From contig NZ_SLVP01000001.1 in the NCBI RefSeq assembly GCF_004345425.1, positions 496,001 to 560,000 of the forward strand: 64,000 nt of DNA, given 5' to 3'. Shown piece after piece: positions 1-8,119 of the stretch. Every line of letters begins with the position of its first letter. Position 1 is the stretch's first letter. The DNA comes from Paenibacillus sp. BK033 (GTDB lineage: Bacteria > Bacillota > Bacilli > Paenibacillales > Paenibacillaceae). Position numbers and translations under genes: made by a program. The notes under the pieces were generated by a model. It saw only the letters and a program-made list of their open reading frames with translations. It was not told where the DNA came from and searched no databases.

Positions 1-27
1 ACTCGTCTCGGACATTCATCCGGCAGG

Positions 28-43
28 AGTTGTTTAAACAACT
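28..43. promoter_or_regulatory. 16-bp perfect palindrome, candidate operator
   Basis: AGTTGTTTAAACAACT is a perfect 16-bp palindrome about 40 bp upstream of the likely -35 box of the glutaredoxin/Crp pair. It has no loop and no T-tract, so it resembles a dimer-binding site more than a terminator. Binding by the adjacent Crp/Fnr regulator is an inference from position only. Confidence 0.35.
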
Positions 44-84
44 GTTGCTTGTTTATCGTTTTATTAACGCCTGCGATCATGATA

Positions 85-114
85 TTGACAGGCGCTACAG
101 GGAGTTTGTAATAT
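85..114 (+). promoter_or_regulatory. Candidate sigma-A promoter of the glutaredoxin/Crp pair
   Basis: TTGACA at 85-90 is a perfect -35 box, followed after 18 bp by TAATAT at 109-114 (4 of 6 matches to the -10 consensus). This would give a 5' leader of roughly 110 nt before the first gene. Confidence 0.4.
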
Positions 115-236
115 CAGCGAGTAATCGATATAAAAGGAAATAACACCTTAAAGTTTCAACAAATCAATCGTCTTATTCAAGCCTAGATGTTGAATGGTCG
201 GTTCTTTATCATTCAGCGGGAAAGGAGGAGATGGAA

Positions 237-473
237 GTGAAGAATGTTGTATTGTATGGAGCCGATCATTGCGCCGCATGCACAGAAGCTATAAAGTTTT
301 TTCAACAGCAAGGGATTCCTTTCCAATATAAGAACGTAGGAACCGACAAAGAGGCTTTTGCCGAAGTACTTCGTCTAGGAGGTATCGCAACACCTTTCAT
401 AGTTGCCGGTACACACGTACTTCATTCATTTGACCAACAAAAATTGAAGGAGTCACTGAAACTTCATGGATAA
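237..473 (+). CDS. Glutaredoxin-like thioredoxin-fold protein
   Basis: A small thiol-disulfide protein of the glutaredoxin/NrdH type, likely a cytosolic reductant of protein disulfides. The redox motif CAAC sits near the N-terminus after a beta strand (VVLYGADHC), and the cis-proline motif ATPF follows about 35 residues later, as in glutaredoxins. The length, about 78 residues, is normal. The first ATG (231) lies only 2 nt after the AGGAGG at 223-228, whereas GTG at 237 has 8 nt spacing, so GTG is preferred. The gene overlaps the following Crp/Fnr gene by 8 bp, which suggests translational coupling and a shared redox or stress role. The fold is clear; the partner protein is not. Confidence 0.75.
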   Translation: MKNVVLYGADHCAACTEAIKFFQQQGIPFQYKNVGTDKEAFAEVLRLGGIATPFIVAGTHVLHSFDQQKLKESLKLHG

Positions 474-1170
474 GCTTTGGTATCTATCGCGAATTAGCAT
501 TTTTGAATCTCTCTCCCCTGAGGATTTTAAGGAAATCGATTTGATGGCCCCACTAACCCATTTTAATGCAGTTCCGAAAGGCACGCTTATCCAAACTCCC
601 GAACAACATCGTGAAGGCTTATTTTTCGTAAAAACAGGTAAGCTCCGGATGTACAAAATAAACGCTGAAGGCAAGCAGTTTACGACTGCCATTTTGGGGG
701 TCGGTAATATGTTCGGCGAAATCGACTCTTTATCATTCGGAACGCATGACATGTACATCGAAACGATTGAAGAGACCTTGATCTGTTCTGTTCTACGCGA
801 GCATTTCCAAAAATTCCTCCTAAAAAGACCGGAATTGGCCATGCGATTTCTAAAGGTTTTAAGCAATCAATTAAAAGAGAAAGTGGAGCTGCTTGAAAAA
901 CTGGCCATCGGCAATATCGAAGATCGCGTGTTGCATCTGCTGCTTAAATTATCTGAGCAGTTCGGAACGAAAAATGAAGATTTCGTCAAAATAGATTTTT
1001 CATTGACTCACCAAGAAATTGCTAATATGATCGGCGTAACGCGCGAATCAGTGACGACGGTTTTGAAAGACTTATCCCAAAAAGGCATTCTTCAAACCGG
1101 TAGAATGCAGATCTCGGTTCATTCACAAAAAATCAGAGCACACCTAAATCATATTGAACAAAAGGGATAA
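466..1170 (+). CDS. Crp/Fnr family transcriptional regulator
   Basis: A 234-residue Crp/Fnr-type regulator. Residues ~10-125 form the cyclic-nucleotide-binding-like beta barrel (GLFFVKTGKLRMYKI, GNMFGEI). Residues ~150-225 form the winged helix, with recognition-helix sequence LTHQEIANMIGVTRESVTTV. The N-terminal cysteine cluster of Fnr is absent, so it is not an Fnr-type iron-sulfur oxygen sensor. The key cAMP-contacting residues are not evident, so its effector is unknown. It starts inside the end of the glutaredoxin-like gene (8-bp overlap), which argues for co-expression and possibly redox-linked control. A rho-independent terminator follows 83 nt downstream. Confidence 0.85.
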   Translation: MDKLWYLSRISIFESLSPEDFKEIDLMAPLTHFNAVPKGTLIQTPEQHREGLFFVKTGKLRMYKINAEGKQFTTAILGVGNMFGEIDSLSFGTHDMYIETIEETLICSVLREHFQKFLLKRPELAMRFLKVLSNQLKEKVELLEKLAIGNIEDRVLHLLLKLSEQFGTKNEDFVKIDFSLTHQEIANMIGVTRESVTTVLKDLSQKGILQTGRMQISVHSQKIRAHLNHIEQKG

Positions 1171-1570
1171 ATTAAGTGCTTTAACCGCAATTTTTAATTT
1201 GTATATTTGTGGTCGTAGACTAATATTAAGGCAAGCGAAAATCATATATAGAGCGGTGTCCTAAATAGGGCATCGCTTTTTTTATAAATTCGAGTGAGGT
1301 TTTAACATAAGTACAAAAGTTATTATGAAATGAACTTCTTTAGGAGAAATTCTACCGAAGGTTTATGCTAACGTTCAACTTAATGAAAATGATTAAAAAA
1401 TAGATGGAGAACTGTAATCTACTTAACAGAACTCCGTTTTAATTAGACTTACAATCAAAATATCAGTTGATATAATCGAAGTTCTGAAACAATGAGCAAC
1501 CCGAACAGCTGGAAGTGGCGGTACATCAGTTAACTACAATAAAATAAAGAAGAAGGTTGATTCTACATGA
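1171..1570. other. Intergenic stretch with one terminator
   Basis: Apart from the terminator at 1253-1283 this AT-rich stretch shows no convincing coding sequence on either strand. The last 30 bases hold the SD AGAAGG (1551-1556) of the nitroreductase gene. Confidence 0.5.
1253..1283 (+). terminator. Rho-independent terminator after the Crp/Fnr gene
   Basis: GCGGTGTCC and GGGCATCGC form a 9-bp stem with two G-U pairs around a 6-nt loop, followed by seven T. Confidence 0.8.
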
Positions 1571-2233
1571 TTGAGAGTAAAAAAACAAGAAATTTTAAAT
1601 GCTTACAAGTTTAGACATGCTTGCAAAGCTTTTGATACCAACAAAAAAATTCCTGACGAGGATTTTCACTTTATATTAGAGACCGGAAGACTGTCTCCAA
1701 GTTCATTTGGTTTCGAACCATGGAAGTTTGTCGTGATTCAGAATGCAGCTCTTCGCGAAAAATTAGAACCTGTTTCCGGCGGAGCCACAGGACAACTGCC
1801 AACTGCCAGCCATTTTGTAATTATATTGGCCAGAAGAGAAAATAGCTTACGGCCTGACTCGGTTTACGTAAATAAAATGTGGAAAGATATTCATCATATG
1901 CCAGAAGAAGTGGTGCTAGATTGGCGTGATTTTTACAAATCCTTCATTGAAAGAGAAATCGAAGATAATGACCGTCTCATTTTTGAATGGTCAATCAGAC
2001 AAAACTATATAGCAATGGGAAATATGATGACAGCTGCGGCTCTTATCGGTATTGATTCCTGTCCGATCGAAGGTTTTGATAAAAAACAGGTTACCGCTAT
2101 TTTACAAAATGAGGGTATCATTAATGGCGACGATTTCGGTGTAGCCTGTATGGTTGCTTTCGGATATCGTCAAAAGCATCCCAAACGTCCACAAACAAGA
2201 CAACAGCTCGATGAGATTGTGGAGTGGCGATAA
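1571..2233 (+). CDS. NAD(P)H-dependent nitroreductase (FMN)
   Basis: A 220-residue oxidoreductase of the nitroreductase (NfsB-like) family, using FMN and NAD(P)H to reduce nitro compounds or quinones. Visible family features are the N-terminal FRHACKAFD segment (Arg/His contacting the FMN phosphate), SPSSFGFEPWKFVV, and the C-terminal VAFGYRQ. Length is full. The start is odd. The open frame begins with TTG at 1571, but a better-placed ATG lies at 1567, 10 nt after AGAAGG (1551-1556), in another frame. Removing one A from the A7 run at 1579-1585 would give MIESKKQEIL in frame. Either the A7 run is a real or sequencing frameshift, or TTG is used. It stands alone between gaps. Confidence 0.8.
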   Translation: MRVKKQEILNAYKFRHACKAFDTNKKIPDEDFHFILETGRLSPSSFGFEPWKFVVIQNAALREKLEPVSGGATGQLPTASHFVIILARRENSLRPDSVYVNKMWKDIHHMPEEVVLDWRDFYKSFIEREIEDNDRLIFEWSIRQNYIAMGNMMTAAALIGIDSCPIEGFDKKQVTAILQNEGIINGDDFGVACMVAFGYRQKHPKRPQTRQQLDEIVEWR

Positions 2234-2498
2234 ACTTAAGAAGGAATTACCAAGCATCAGGGGACATGTTTCGCTGACAGGTGCTTTGAGGTTAAGAAGG
2301 GGGGGGCTACGAGTGTGGCAACTCCTTTTTTATGGTACTAACGAGTAGGATTCTTTAGGGGACTCCGTGAACACAGTCGCTTACAAGAATTGCTTGCATC
2401 GTTGTCGGTGACGGTAATTATATTAACAACCCTAGAAGAATGAAATGTCATTTATTTGGTATTTAATCAATTTAAGAAAAGGGAGTGTTTGATTTAAT

Positions 2499-3137
2499 AT
2501 GGCACAAGTTCTATACATTACTGCTAATCCGAAATCGATTGAAAACTCAATTGGTCATCGAATAGGACAAGCTTTTCTTAAAGCTTACCGTGAAACTCAT
2601 GCAAATGATGAGATCCAGGAAATAAATTTATATCAAGAGGAATTCCCAATCGTGGATCTCGATATCCTCAACGGCTGGGAGAAAATGCGTCGAGAGGGGA
2701 TACCATTTTCGGAGTTAAGTCAACTCGAACAACAAAAAATCAATGCTTTAAATCAATTTATCGATCGGGTGGCGAGCGCTGATAAATATATATTTGTATC
2801 TCCTATGTGGAATTGGGGTGTTCCGCCACGATTAAAAGCTTTTATCGATTCCATTGTAGTCTCGGGAAAAACATTTCATTATACCGAGGATGGACCCGTT
2901 GGGCATTTAAAAGGGAAAAAAGCTATTCATATACAAGTGAGCGGCGGCATTTATTCGTATGGGCCTTTGACTAAAATGGATCATAGTCATCCCTATTTAA
3001 AACAAGTTCTTAATATCATAGGTATACATGATGTACAAGTATTATATGTGGAGGGACATGATTTTGACCGAGCACGTGCAGAAGAGATTATTCGAAAGGG
3101 TAAATCGGACGCAGAAAAATATGCGCTGACTTTTTAA
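2499..3137 (+). CDS. azoR: FMN-dependent NADH azoreductase
   Basis: A 212-residue flavodoxin-like quinone/azo reductase of the AzoR family, a cytosolic FMN homodimer that reduces azo dyes and quinones with NADH. The N-terminus (VLYITANPKSIENSIGHRIG) is the FMN-phosphate loop. The segment YIFVSPMWNWGVPPRLKAFID is the characteristic isoalloxazine-binding stretch. IQVSGGIYSYGP is the second loop. Length equals the family norm. ATG at 2499 follows the SD GGGAG at 2481-2485. Together with the upstream nitroreductase it forms a small flavin-reductase cluster, which fits xenobiotic or quinone stress. It is not in an evident operon. Confidence 0.9.
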   Translation: MAQVLYITANPKSIENSIGHRIGQAFLKAYRETHANDEIQEINLYQEEFPIVDLDILNGWEKMRREGIPFSELSQLEQQKINALNQFIDRVASADKYIFVSPMWNWGVPPRLKAFIDSIVVSGKTFHYTEDGPVGHLKGKKAIHIQVSGGIYSYGPLTKMDHSHPYLKQVLNIIGIHDVQVLYVEGHDFDRARAEEIIRKGKSDAEKYALTF

Positions 3138-3238
3138 TCATTCGTCATTGGCTAAGTGTTATAAAGTTCCGATTCACGGCGTCAATTTCCGATCGAAATT
3201 GTATATCACCTATCTCAATTGTTAAAAGCTGCTATTCA

Positions 3239-3499
3239 TTAATTACGGGTTCGCCGCACGTACGACTTGAATCTAAAGGCTGGTATGAAGAAGCGGCGCG
3301 ATTTTTTGAAAAAGTCGAACAATTGGATGAAGCAATTTTGGAATTCATACCAGATCAAAGCGTTGTCGAAACCTTTGCTCAGGGACCTTTAACGGATGCG
3401 GCCAGCCATATCGGCCAACTAATGCTGCTTCGCAGATTAGCAGGAATTCCAGTCACGTACAATATTAATTCGCTAAAAAGTTTGAAGACCGATTGCTGA
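3239..3499 (+). pseudogene. C-terminal remnant of a DinB-family protein
   Basis: An open frame without a usable start reads about 86 residues ending at TGA 3497-3499. It contains TGSPHVRLESKGWYEEA, then QGPLTDAASHIGQLMLLRRL. The second stretch is a helix of DinB/YfiT-like four-helix-bundle proteins carrying a metal-binding His. The N-terminal half of such a protein is missing, and no start codon or SD is present. It is best read as a truncated relic. A complete DinB protein of different sequence is encoded at 21458-21913. Confidence 0.6.
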
Positions 3500-3714
3500 A
3501 GCAGGGAGGATTCCTACGTTGAATTATTAGGAGCATACCAACAGAGGGCTAATACAATTAATTGTTAAGATTTCTGATACTAGAAACTTCACAAAAGCTG
3601 AGATCAGAAGAAAAATTACCAGAGCTTCCTTTCCGTAAAAATTCACTTAAACTTTTAGGTTATGTCATTAATACAGTATCATACCTTTCCTATTTTTTAC
3701 AAGGGGGACGTCAC

Positions 3715-4371
3715 ATGTACGATGTTTTGTTGGATTCTCAATCTTTGTTTCTTCAGCTGTTTAATATGTACAATGGCGAGCAGGAGTGGGAGAAAGGGAA
3801 AGCACTGTTCGTATCCATAAGTTGCCGAGATCTGGCAACCGCTAATCATTCTCTGGTTGTTGGATATATTGCCTACCATATAACAATAAACATTCGCCTT
3901 GCCTCCTGTAATGCAGAAAGGATGTTTCTAGCCGGTTTGCTACATGACATAGGAAAATTATCAATGCCGGATAGTATTTTGAAGTCCTCACAGCGTCTTA
4001 ACACTGAAGAAAGAAAGCTAGTAATTGAACATGTGAAGGTTGGACATGACGCTTTAAAACAACTTGATTTTGGTCCGGATATACTTCAATTTTGCTACTC
4101 GCATCATGAAAGACTTGATGGTAGTGGTTATCCTCAAGGTACAACGAATTTAAATGAAATTGGGTGCATTGCGGCCATCTCCGATATATACTCAGCATTA
4201 AAGTTGCCGCGTAGCTACCGCTCAAATTGTTTAAGCGACAAAGAGATAATTGAATTTTTATTTCAATACGATAATCAATTCAATAGAAATTACACATATA
4301 TTCTAAAGTCTTTTCTCAATAAGCGCTCAAGTAATAACCTTTCAAAAATAGATGAATTAATAATTAAGTAA
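3715..4371 (+). CDS. HD-GYP domain protein, putative cyclic-di-GMP phosphodiesterase
   Basis: A 218-residue protein that is almost entirely an HD-GYP domain, the metal-dependent hydrolase fold that degrades cyclic-di-GMP to GMP. The HD dyad is in FLAGLLHDIGKLSMP. A second metal site is in YSHHERLDGSGYPQG, which also carries the GYP motif. An upstream His lies in ATANHSLVVGYIAYH. ATG 3715 follows AGGGGG with good spacing; the frame is open further upstream (to 3562) but without an SD. No sensor or receiver domain is attached, so its input is unknown. No partner diguanylate cyclase is visible in this window. Confidence 0.8.
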   Translation: MYDVLLDSQSLFLQLFNMYNGEQEWEKGKALFVSISCRDLATANHSLVVGYIAYHITINIRLASCNAERMFLAGLLHDIGKLSMPDSILKSSQRLNTEERKLVIEHVKVGHDALKQLDFGPDILQFCYSHHERLDGSGYPQGTTNLNEIGCIAAISDIYSALKLPRSYRSNCLSDKEIIEFLFQYDNQFNRNYTYILKSFLNKRSSNNLSKIDELIIK

Positions 4372-5030
4372 GAAGCGTTCTAACACCTCCATCAATTTTG
4401 TAGTTTTTTAATACGGACTTAACGTAGGTTCGACATGACATGTTTACCAGGTGGATCGACCAGTGTATGAAATTAGTAGCGTTGCCTCTATTTTTAAACT
4501 GAACTCAATCTTGAGTTCCCGTCGTTCTTACTTTCAACATTGATACTTGCTCGGGTTGCTTCATCGTGCCAAATCTATTTTATTTTATCCAGGGTTCACA
4601 ATTTATTGTGTTGCTAAATAACCTCTCTTCTCATTTCATGTTGGAGTTGTTTGTATACCGTAGGCACATTCTGCTGCTTCTCCTCGTAAATCAATGATAA
4701 CTTCAATACTCTCATTTTAATCCATATCCTCCAACCTTCAAATCTTGAACAGTTGTAACAACAAGATAAATGGACATCCATATAATATCGTAATAATGTA
4801 AGTTGGTTGAAGAAAGGTTTCTTGTATAAGATATATCCCAGTCAACTAATTTTGGGAGGGTATACATTCATCTTAGTTTTATACATTTTTTTTACATTTT
4901 TTTCATAGGCTTGGACTGGGAAATCGTCATAACCGAGGGACGAGACATATATCGGGAGATGTAAGTGAATGCTTCGGGCGTTCTGTGATATATTCATTTA
5001 AATGTTACGTTAACGGGGAATGCTTGTTCA
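4372..5030. other. AT-rich gap with no supported gene
   Basis: No gene of convincing length is seen here. On the minus strand near 4640-4730 an SD-like GGAGG precedes two short overlapping frames (about 25-33 codons), one of which reads ESIEVIIDLRGEAAECAYG. It may be a gene relic, but I do not recognise it. T-rich runs at 4885-4912 have no stem in front of them. Confidence 0.4.
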
Positions 5031-5207
5031 ATGTCAGTAGGGAGCATGGCAAATGCTGCTCCTGTTTCATTAATGCAACCTGTATTGATTCAGCAGCGTC
5101 TAATGAATAGTAGTAATTCCCTGTTTCTAGGAGGCGTGGATTATACGGTATTTTATCAAGCTAAATGCTCTGAGTGCTATCGTTGCATGGATACCATTTA
5201 TTATTAG
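5031..5207 (+). CDS. Possible small ORF of 58 codons, doubtful
   Basis: ATG at 5031 opens a 58-codon frame (MSVGSMANAAPVSLMQPVLI, later CSECYRC) ending at TAG 5207. The SD is weak (GGGGAA about 13 nt upstream). Its last 23 codons overlap, in a different frame, the start of the membrane-protein frame at 5140. The N-terminal part has a plausible coding composition; the C-terminal part looks random. It may be the head of a gene disrupted by a frameshift. I do not recognise a family. Confidence 0.25.
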   Translation: MSVGSMANAAPVSLMQPVLIQQRLMNSSNSLFLGGVDYTVFYQAKCSECYRCMDTIYY

Positions 5208-5580
5208 CGAACTATTAGCCAACGTGTATAGAATAAATCGAATTACTGGGATTGAAATAGACGTTATAAATAGGGTTACTTTAATTATGAGTTTTGTAAG
5301 CCTAATTATTATATTTGTTATTTTTGTTCCCTTAGTTCTTCTGATTTTACCATCAAAGTTAACAAACCTTTTGACATCCATTATGTGGTTCCCATATTAC
5401 TGCTTGTATGTGTATATCTTTGTTACTCTTCTTCCTGCAAATAATCCAGCTGATGATCCTAATCCTGTTTCAGGGTTAATCATTATTGCAATTTTGTTTT
5501 TATATCCGTTATTAATAGCAGGAGTTAATGGTATTGCCCTATTTCTACATTATTTAAAGGTGCGCAAGTTGCTCAACTAA
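5140..5580 (+). CDS. Small multi-pass membrane protein, unknown function
   Basis: A ~146-residue hydrophobic protein with about four membrane segments (around residues 9-28, 44-66, 76-95 and 108-135) and a short basic C-terminus (KVRKLLN). The frame has a GTG at 5224, but that start would remove the first membrane helix and has no SD. An excellent AGGAGG (5129-5134) is placed 5 nt before ATT at 5140, and the frame from ATT is immediately protein-like (IIRYFIKLNALSAIVAWIP). Either ATT is used as a rare initiator or an ancestral ATG has mutated. I do not recognise the family. Neighbours are decayed genes, so it may itself be inactive. Confidence 0.5.
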   Translation: MIRYFIKLNALSAIVAWIPFIISELLANVYRINRITGIEIDVINRVTLIMSFVSLIIIFVIFVPLVLLILPSKLTNLLTSIMWFPYYCLYVYIFVTLLPANNPADDPNPVSGLIIIAILFLYPLLIAGVNGIALFLHYLKVRKLLN

Positions 5581-5672
5581 CGTAAGAACAGTAGTTTAAA
5601 ACAATACGTCAGTTACTAGGGTTGATGCTCAGTTGCTGTTTTCTATGGAATAAGGACGAGGTGAACCTTTAA

Positions 5673-6210
5673 ATGGGTGACACAATATGGTTGTGTGACA
5701 ATTCCGATGAAAGAATTGTTGGGTCACTCACTATGTCCAATACAGCAACTAGTGTGTTTCTACAGATATTGGCACTAAGTGGGTCAGACTTAGCAGTAAC
5801 AGATAGGGAGAAGGAATTTATCGTGTGGTTGAACCAAAGGGATCAATCAGTTATAGGTGCTGGAACTGTGGGATTTAGCATTAGTAATGCCTTGGACCAG
5901 AAATGATTTCGATCAGTTAAAGGGATTTTTATTATCTGTAATTAATTCTGCAATGAAAAGACACAGAGGGGAAAAGTTAAATTGCAGTCCTAAAGAGGAG
6001 AAAGTGGTAAGTAATTTAAATCACTTACGTTTGTTAGCAACCAATTTTACAGAAGAGTTTGTAGATGAAGCTCATTATATAAACTGGTCGACCAAAGACG
6101 ATTTAGATGAGGCACCTACCATCCCTATTGGTTTCCCTCAATGCTCCAAGCATAAAGTTATTCTATCCTGCTATGGTTGCTTAATTTGTAATAATGGAAC
6201 GCAGTCTTAA
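5673..6210 (+). pseudogene. Frameshifted gene of unknown function
   Basis: ATG 5673 with SD GAGGTGA opens a frame of 77 codons ending TGA 5904-5906. From about 5887 the next frame continues without a break to 6210. Joined near 5884-5892 they give one acidic, soluble protein of about 178 residues: EFIVWLNQRDQSVIGAGTVGFSIS, then MPWTRNDFDQLKGFLLSVI, then a Cys/His-containing tail (CSKHKVILSCYGCLICNN). The pattern recalls small immunity-like proteins next to toxins in Bacillota, but that is only an impression. A single-base indel explains the break. Confidence 0.55.
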
Positions 6211-6532
6211 GCTAACATCAGAACAATAGTTAAAAGCTAAACCAATAAAGCTGCCGGCATGCAAACGGGCAGTTTTATTACGTTAACGGTCAGTATAGCA
6301 TAATATGAAGGTAGCGGCCGGGGCATACAATGTTCGGTTGCATTTTTGTTGAAGGGGATAAAGCCCTGAAGTGATTCTGCCTCGTCGAATAGGCATAACA
6401 CTGGCCACTGAAGACGGATAAACTCGTTGAAATAAATGAACAAGAAGGAGCTTATTTAAGCCTTGTGTTAATCATGGTAAAATGTGGATTATATCTATTT
6501 AGAGCCCATGAAACACAGGCAGGTGATTGAAA
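6211..6532. other. Intergenic stretch with terminator
   Basis: It holds the terminator at 6250-6280 and, at its end, the AGGTGA SD of the next gene. An open minus-strand frame (6237-6443) reads through the terminator, has no SD and is not protein-like, so no gene is called. Confidence 0.4.
6250..6280 (+). terminator. Probable terminator
   Basis: CTGCC(G) and (C)GGGCAG pair around a 9-nt loop and are followed by TTTTATTA. Confidence 0.55.
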
Positions 6533-7064
6533 GTGAAGATGTCTAAATTAGGGGAATTGGCCGTTATTACTATTGTTGTTGTATCCGTTGTTTTATGCAT
6601 CCAATATACCAAACGCACCTATTATGGGGATGATGGGGTAATCATCACAGCTAAAAGTAAACCTATGTTAAATGAAGTGCCGGTAGAGGTTAAAGCAATC
6701 ATCGCAGTAGTTCATGGGATATTAGATGATTTACTCGGCTGGGGTGCGGATGAGGAGTTTCAATTCACGGTTTCTGATAAAAAACAGTTAAAGGCCGCTA
6801 TGGACAAAATGGAGTGGCATTCCGCCACTTTCAAGTGACATTTTAAGTGCGGATTTACAAAATGCTCAAGACCTTCTTAAAGTCGGTGTTATACGTGAGG
6901 ACCTAAAAGCTATTCAGTATGCGTACCGTATCCTAAATGATTTAGATATTACCTTTAATGATTACTTTGGCGATAAAGTTTGGAACTATTCGCTTGCTGG
7001 AGCGGGTAATGGAAAGAATGTAGAGAAGGTAAGAAAATATCTGAATCTCACGGATAAAGGATAA
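6533..7064 (+). pseudogene. Frameshifted membrane-anchored protein, unknown function
   Basis: GTG 6533, 6 nt after AGGTGA, begins a protein with one N-terminal membrane helix (LGELAVITIVVVSVVLCIQY) and a soluble part. The frame stops at TGA 6836-6838, but a shifted frame starting at AGT 6834 continues SDILSADLQNAQDLLKVGVI to TAA 7062-7064 with clearly coding character. The joined product is about 176 residues. It is a single-pass protein with a helical exterior or periplasmic-side domain and is not recognised. One indel near 6826-6834 explains the break. It belongs to the same decayed cluster as 5673-6210. Confidence 0.55.
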
Positions 7065-7072
7065 AGGATAAA
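7052..7072 (+). repeat. Three tandem copies of GGATAAA
   Basis: A perfect 7-bp triplet repeat at the very end of the frameshifted frame. Its repeat unit contains the stop codon, so copy-number change here would alter the C-terminus by only a residue or two. Confidence 0.8.
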
Positions 7073-7123
7073 GGACTTCATCTATGAGGTTAGTGATTAT
7101 ACAGCTGATTTTCTCTTAACCGA

Positions 7124-7150
7124 TTGAACTAAAGGCAAACTTTAGTTCAA
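7124..7150. repeat. Perfect 11-bp stem-loop
   Basis: TTGAACTAAAG and CTTTAGTTCAA flank the 5-nt loop GCAAA. There is no T-tract. It could terminate transcription weakly or act as an operator for the NIPSNAP gene 116 nt downstream. Confidence 0.5.
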
Positions 7151-7265
7151 TGCACGAAGAAGCAGCTTGCCACTCCCAGCCGCTTCTGCGCTCGATCTAA
7201 TTTTTAAAAAGTCGAAATAGATGCGTGCTGGATTACCAATCAGGTTCATTCGGGGAGGAAATAAC

Positions 7266-7592
7266 ATGCTATACGAGTTGCGAATCTATACGATTTACGA
7301 AGGTCGAATGGATGCCATTCAAGACAGATTTAAGGATCATACGTTTAAAATTTTTACAAGACTGGGAATGAAGGTCGTGAATTTCTGGATAGATGCAACA
7401 GGCCAAAATAAACTATATTATGTGATGGAATTTAAGGATATGGCGCAGCGTCAAAGGCTCTGGGAGCAGTTTAAGAAAGACATCGAATGGATTCAAGTTA
7501 AACGCAACTCGGAAGAAAACGGAGGGCTCATAGTCGAAAAAATTGATGAGTATTTTATGTATCAAGCTGATTTTTTCAAATTGGGAAATTGA
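7266..7592 (+). CDS. NIPSNAP family protein
   Basis: A 108-residue single-domain protein of the NIPSNAP dimeric alpha-beta barrel (ferredoxin-like) family. It opens with the typical MLYELRIYTIYEGRMDA and has KVVNFWIDATGQNKLYYVMEF and the C-terminal IDEYFMYQADFF. Bacterial members are small cytosolic proteins often near detoxification genes; the biochemical function is not established. ATG 7266 is preferred over the in-frame upstream codon at 7221 because GGGGAGGA lies 6 nt before it. The gene is monocistronic and followed by a strong terminator. Confidence 0.85.
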   Translation: MLYELRIYTIYEGRMDAIQDRFKDHTFKIFTRLGMKVVNFWIDATGQNKLYYVMEFKDMAQRQRLWEQFKKDIEWIQVKRNSEENGGLIVEKIDEYFMYQADFFKLGN

Positions 7593-7629
7593 AGTACCGT
7601 GAAACGATATTGAATTGTCAAAAGTGTAT

Positions 7630-7662
7630 GAAGCTGCCGGAGTATGATCGGCAGCTTTTTTG
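7630..7662 (+). terminator. Strong terminator after the NIPSNAP gene
   Basis: AAGCTGCCG and CGGCAGCTT form a 9-bp perfect stem around a 9-nt loop, followed by T5. Confidence 0.9.
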
Positions 7663-7960
7663 CGTTCATGGACAGTAGTGTGTGTTGGAACCGCTATTTA
7701 TCTGTCGAACGACAAGAACATCCATACAATCCAAGTCGCATATACTGCGGCTTTTTATTTTATGTATAGATCGTTTGTTCAAGACAAGAGCTTCTATACC
7801 TCGCCGCATTAGGACAAGAACTTCGTGTAGCCACGAGTATTTTGTATTCGTTAATAACAAGCAAGAAAAAGCCCTACAATTAATGGATTCGCAGTGGAAA
7901 TGGTTCTTGAGCCAGAGGGGTGTATACTCCCGCACTGTCGCCAAGCATCATTGACGGTAG
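7663..7960. other. Gap with a second terminator-like hairpin
   Basis: No supported gene. AGTCGCA/TGCGGCT with T-rich tail at 7734-7757 looks like another terminator. Around 7710-7835 a loose motif (GACAAGAAC followed by TC/TT and ATAC) recurs three times. Overlapping open frames on both strands here have no SD and low-complexity translations. Confidence 0.4.
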
Positions 7961-7990
7961 CGTTTTACATGTAACATGTAAAACGTTTTT
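7961..7990 (+). terminator. 11-bp perfect inverted repeat with T-tail
   Basis: CGTTTTACATG and CATGTAAAACG are separated by only TAA and followed by T5. It can form a terminator hairpin. The central TTACATG/CATGTAA symmetry about 95 bp upstream of the CsoR operator would also suit a dimeric repressor. No intact gene precedes it, so its role is open. Confidence 0.55.
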
Positions 7991-8085
7991 ACGTTCTCGC
8001 CGGAGGATTAGTAACCTAACTGGCGACTCTATATGGGAACAGAGTAACGAGGTAGAATGCTGGAGAAATTTTATTGCCTATTGTT

Positions 8086-8102
8086 ATACCCCCTGGGGGT
8101 AT
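8086..8102. promoter_or_regulatory. CsoR-type operator upstream of csoR
   Basis: ATACCCCCTGGGGGTAT is an inverted repeat with 8-bp arms around a single T. It matches the G/C-tract palindromes bound by CsoR/RcnR-family copper sensors. It lies 18 bp upstream of the csoR reading frame, as expected for autorepression. Confidence 0.75.
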
Positions 8103-8119
8103 GCTATATTGAAGAGGTT

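Noticed and set aside
2154..2348. Short plus-strand frame overlapping the nitroreductase end
   Set aside because: It has no SD, the translation is not protein-like, and it runs into a G-tract in the intergenic region.
3697..4225. Minus-strand frames opposite the HD-GYP gene
   Set aside because: They are antisense to conserved HD and GYP motifs and lack SD sites.
7710..7835. Three loose copies of a GACAAGAAC-type motif as a repeat array
   Set aside because: The copies are short, unevenly spaced and diverged, which is not enough to call a repeat family.
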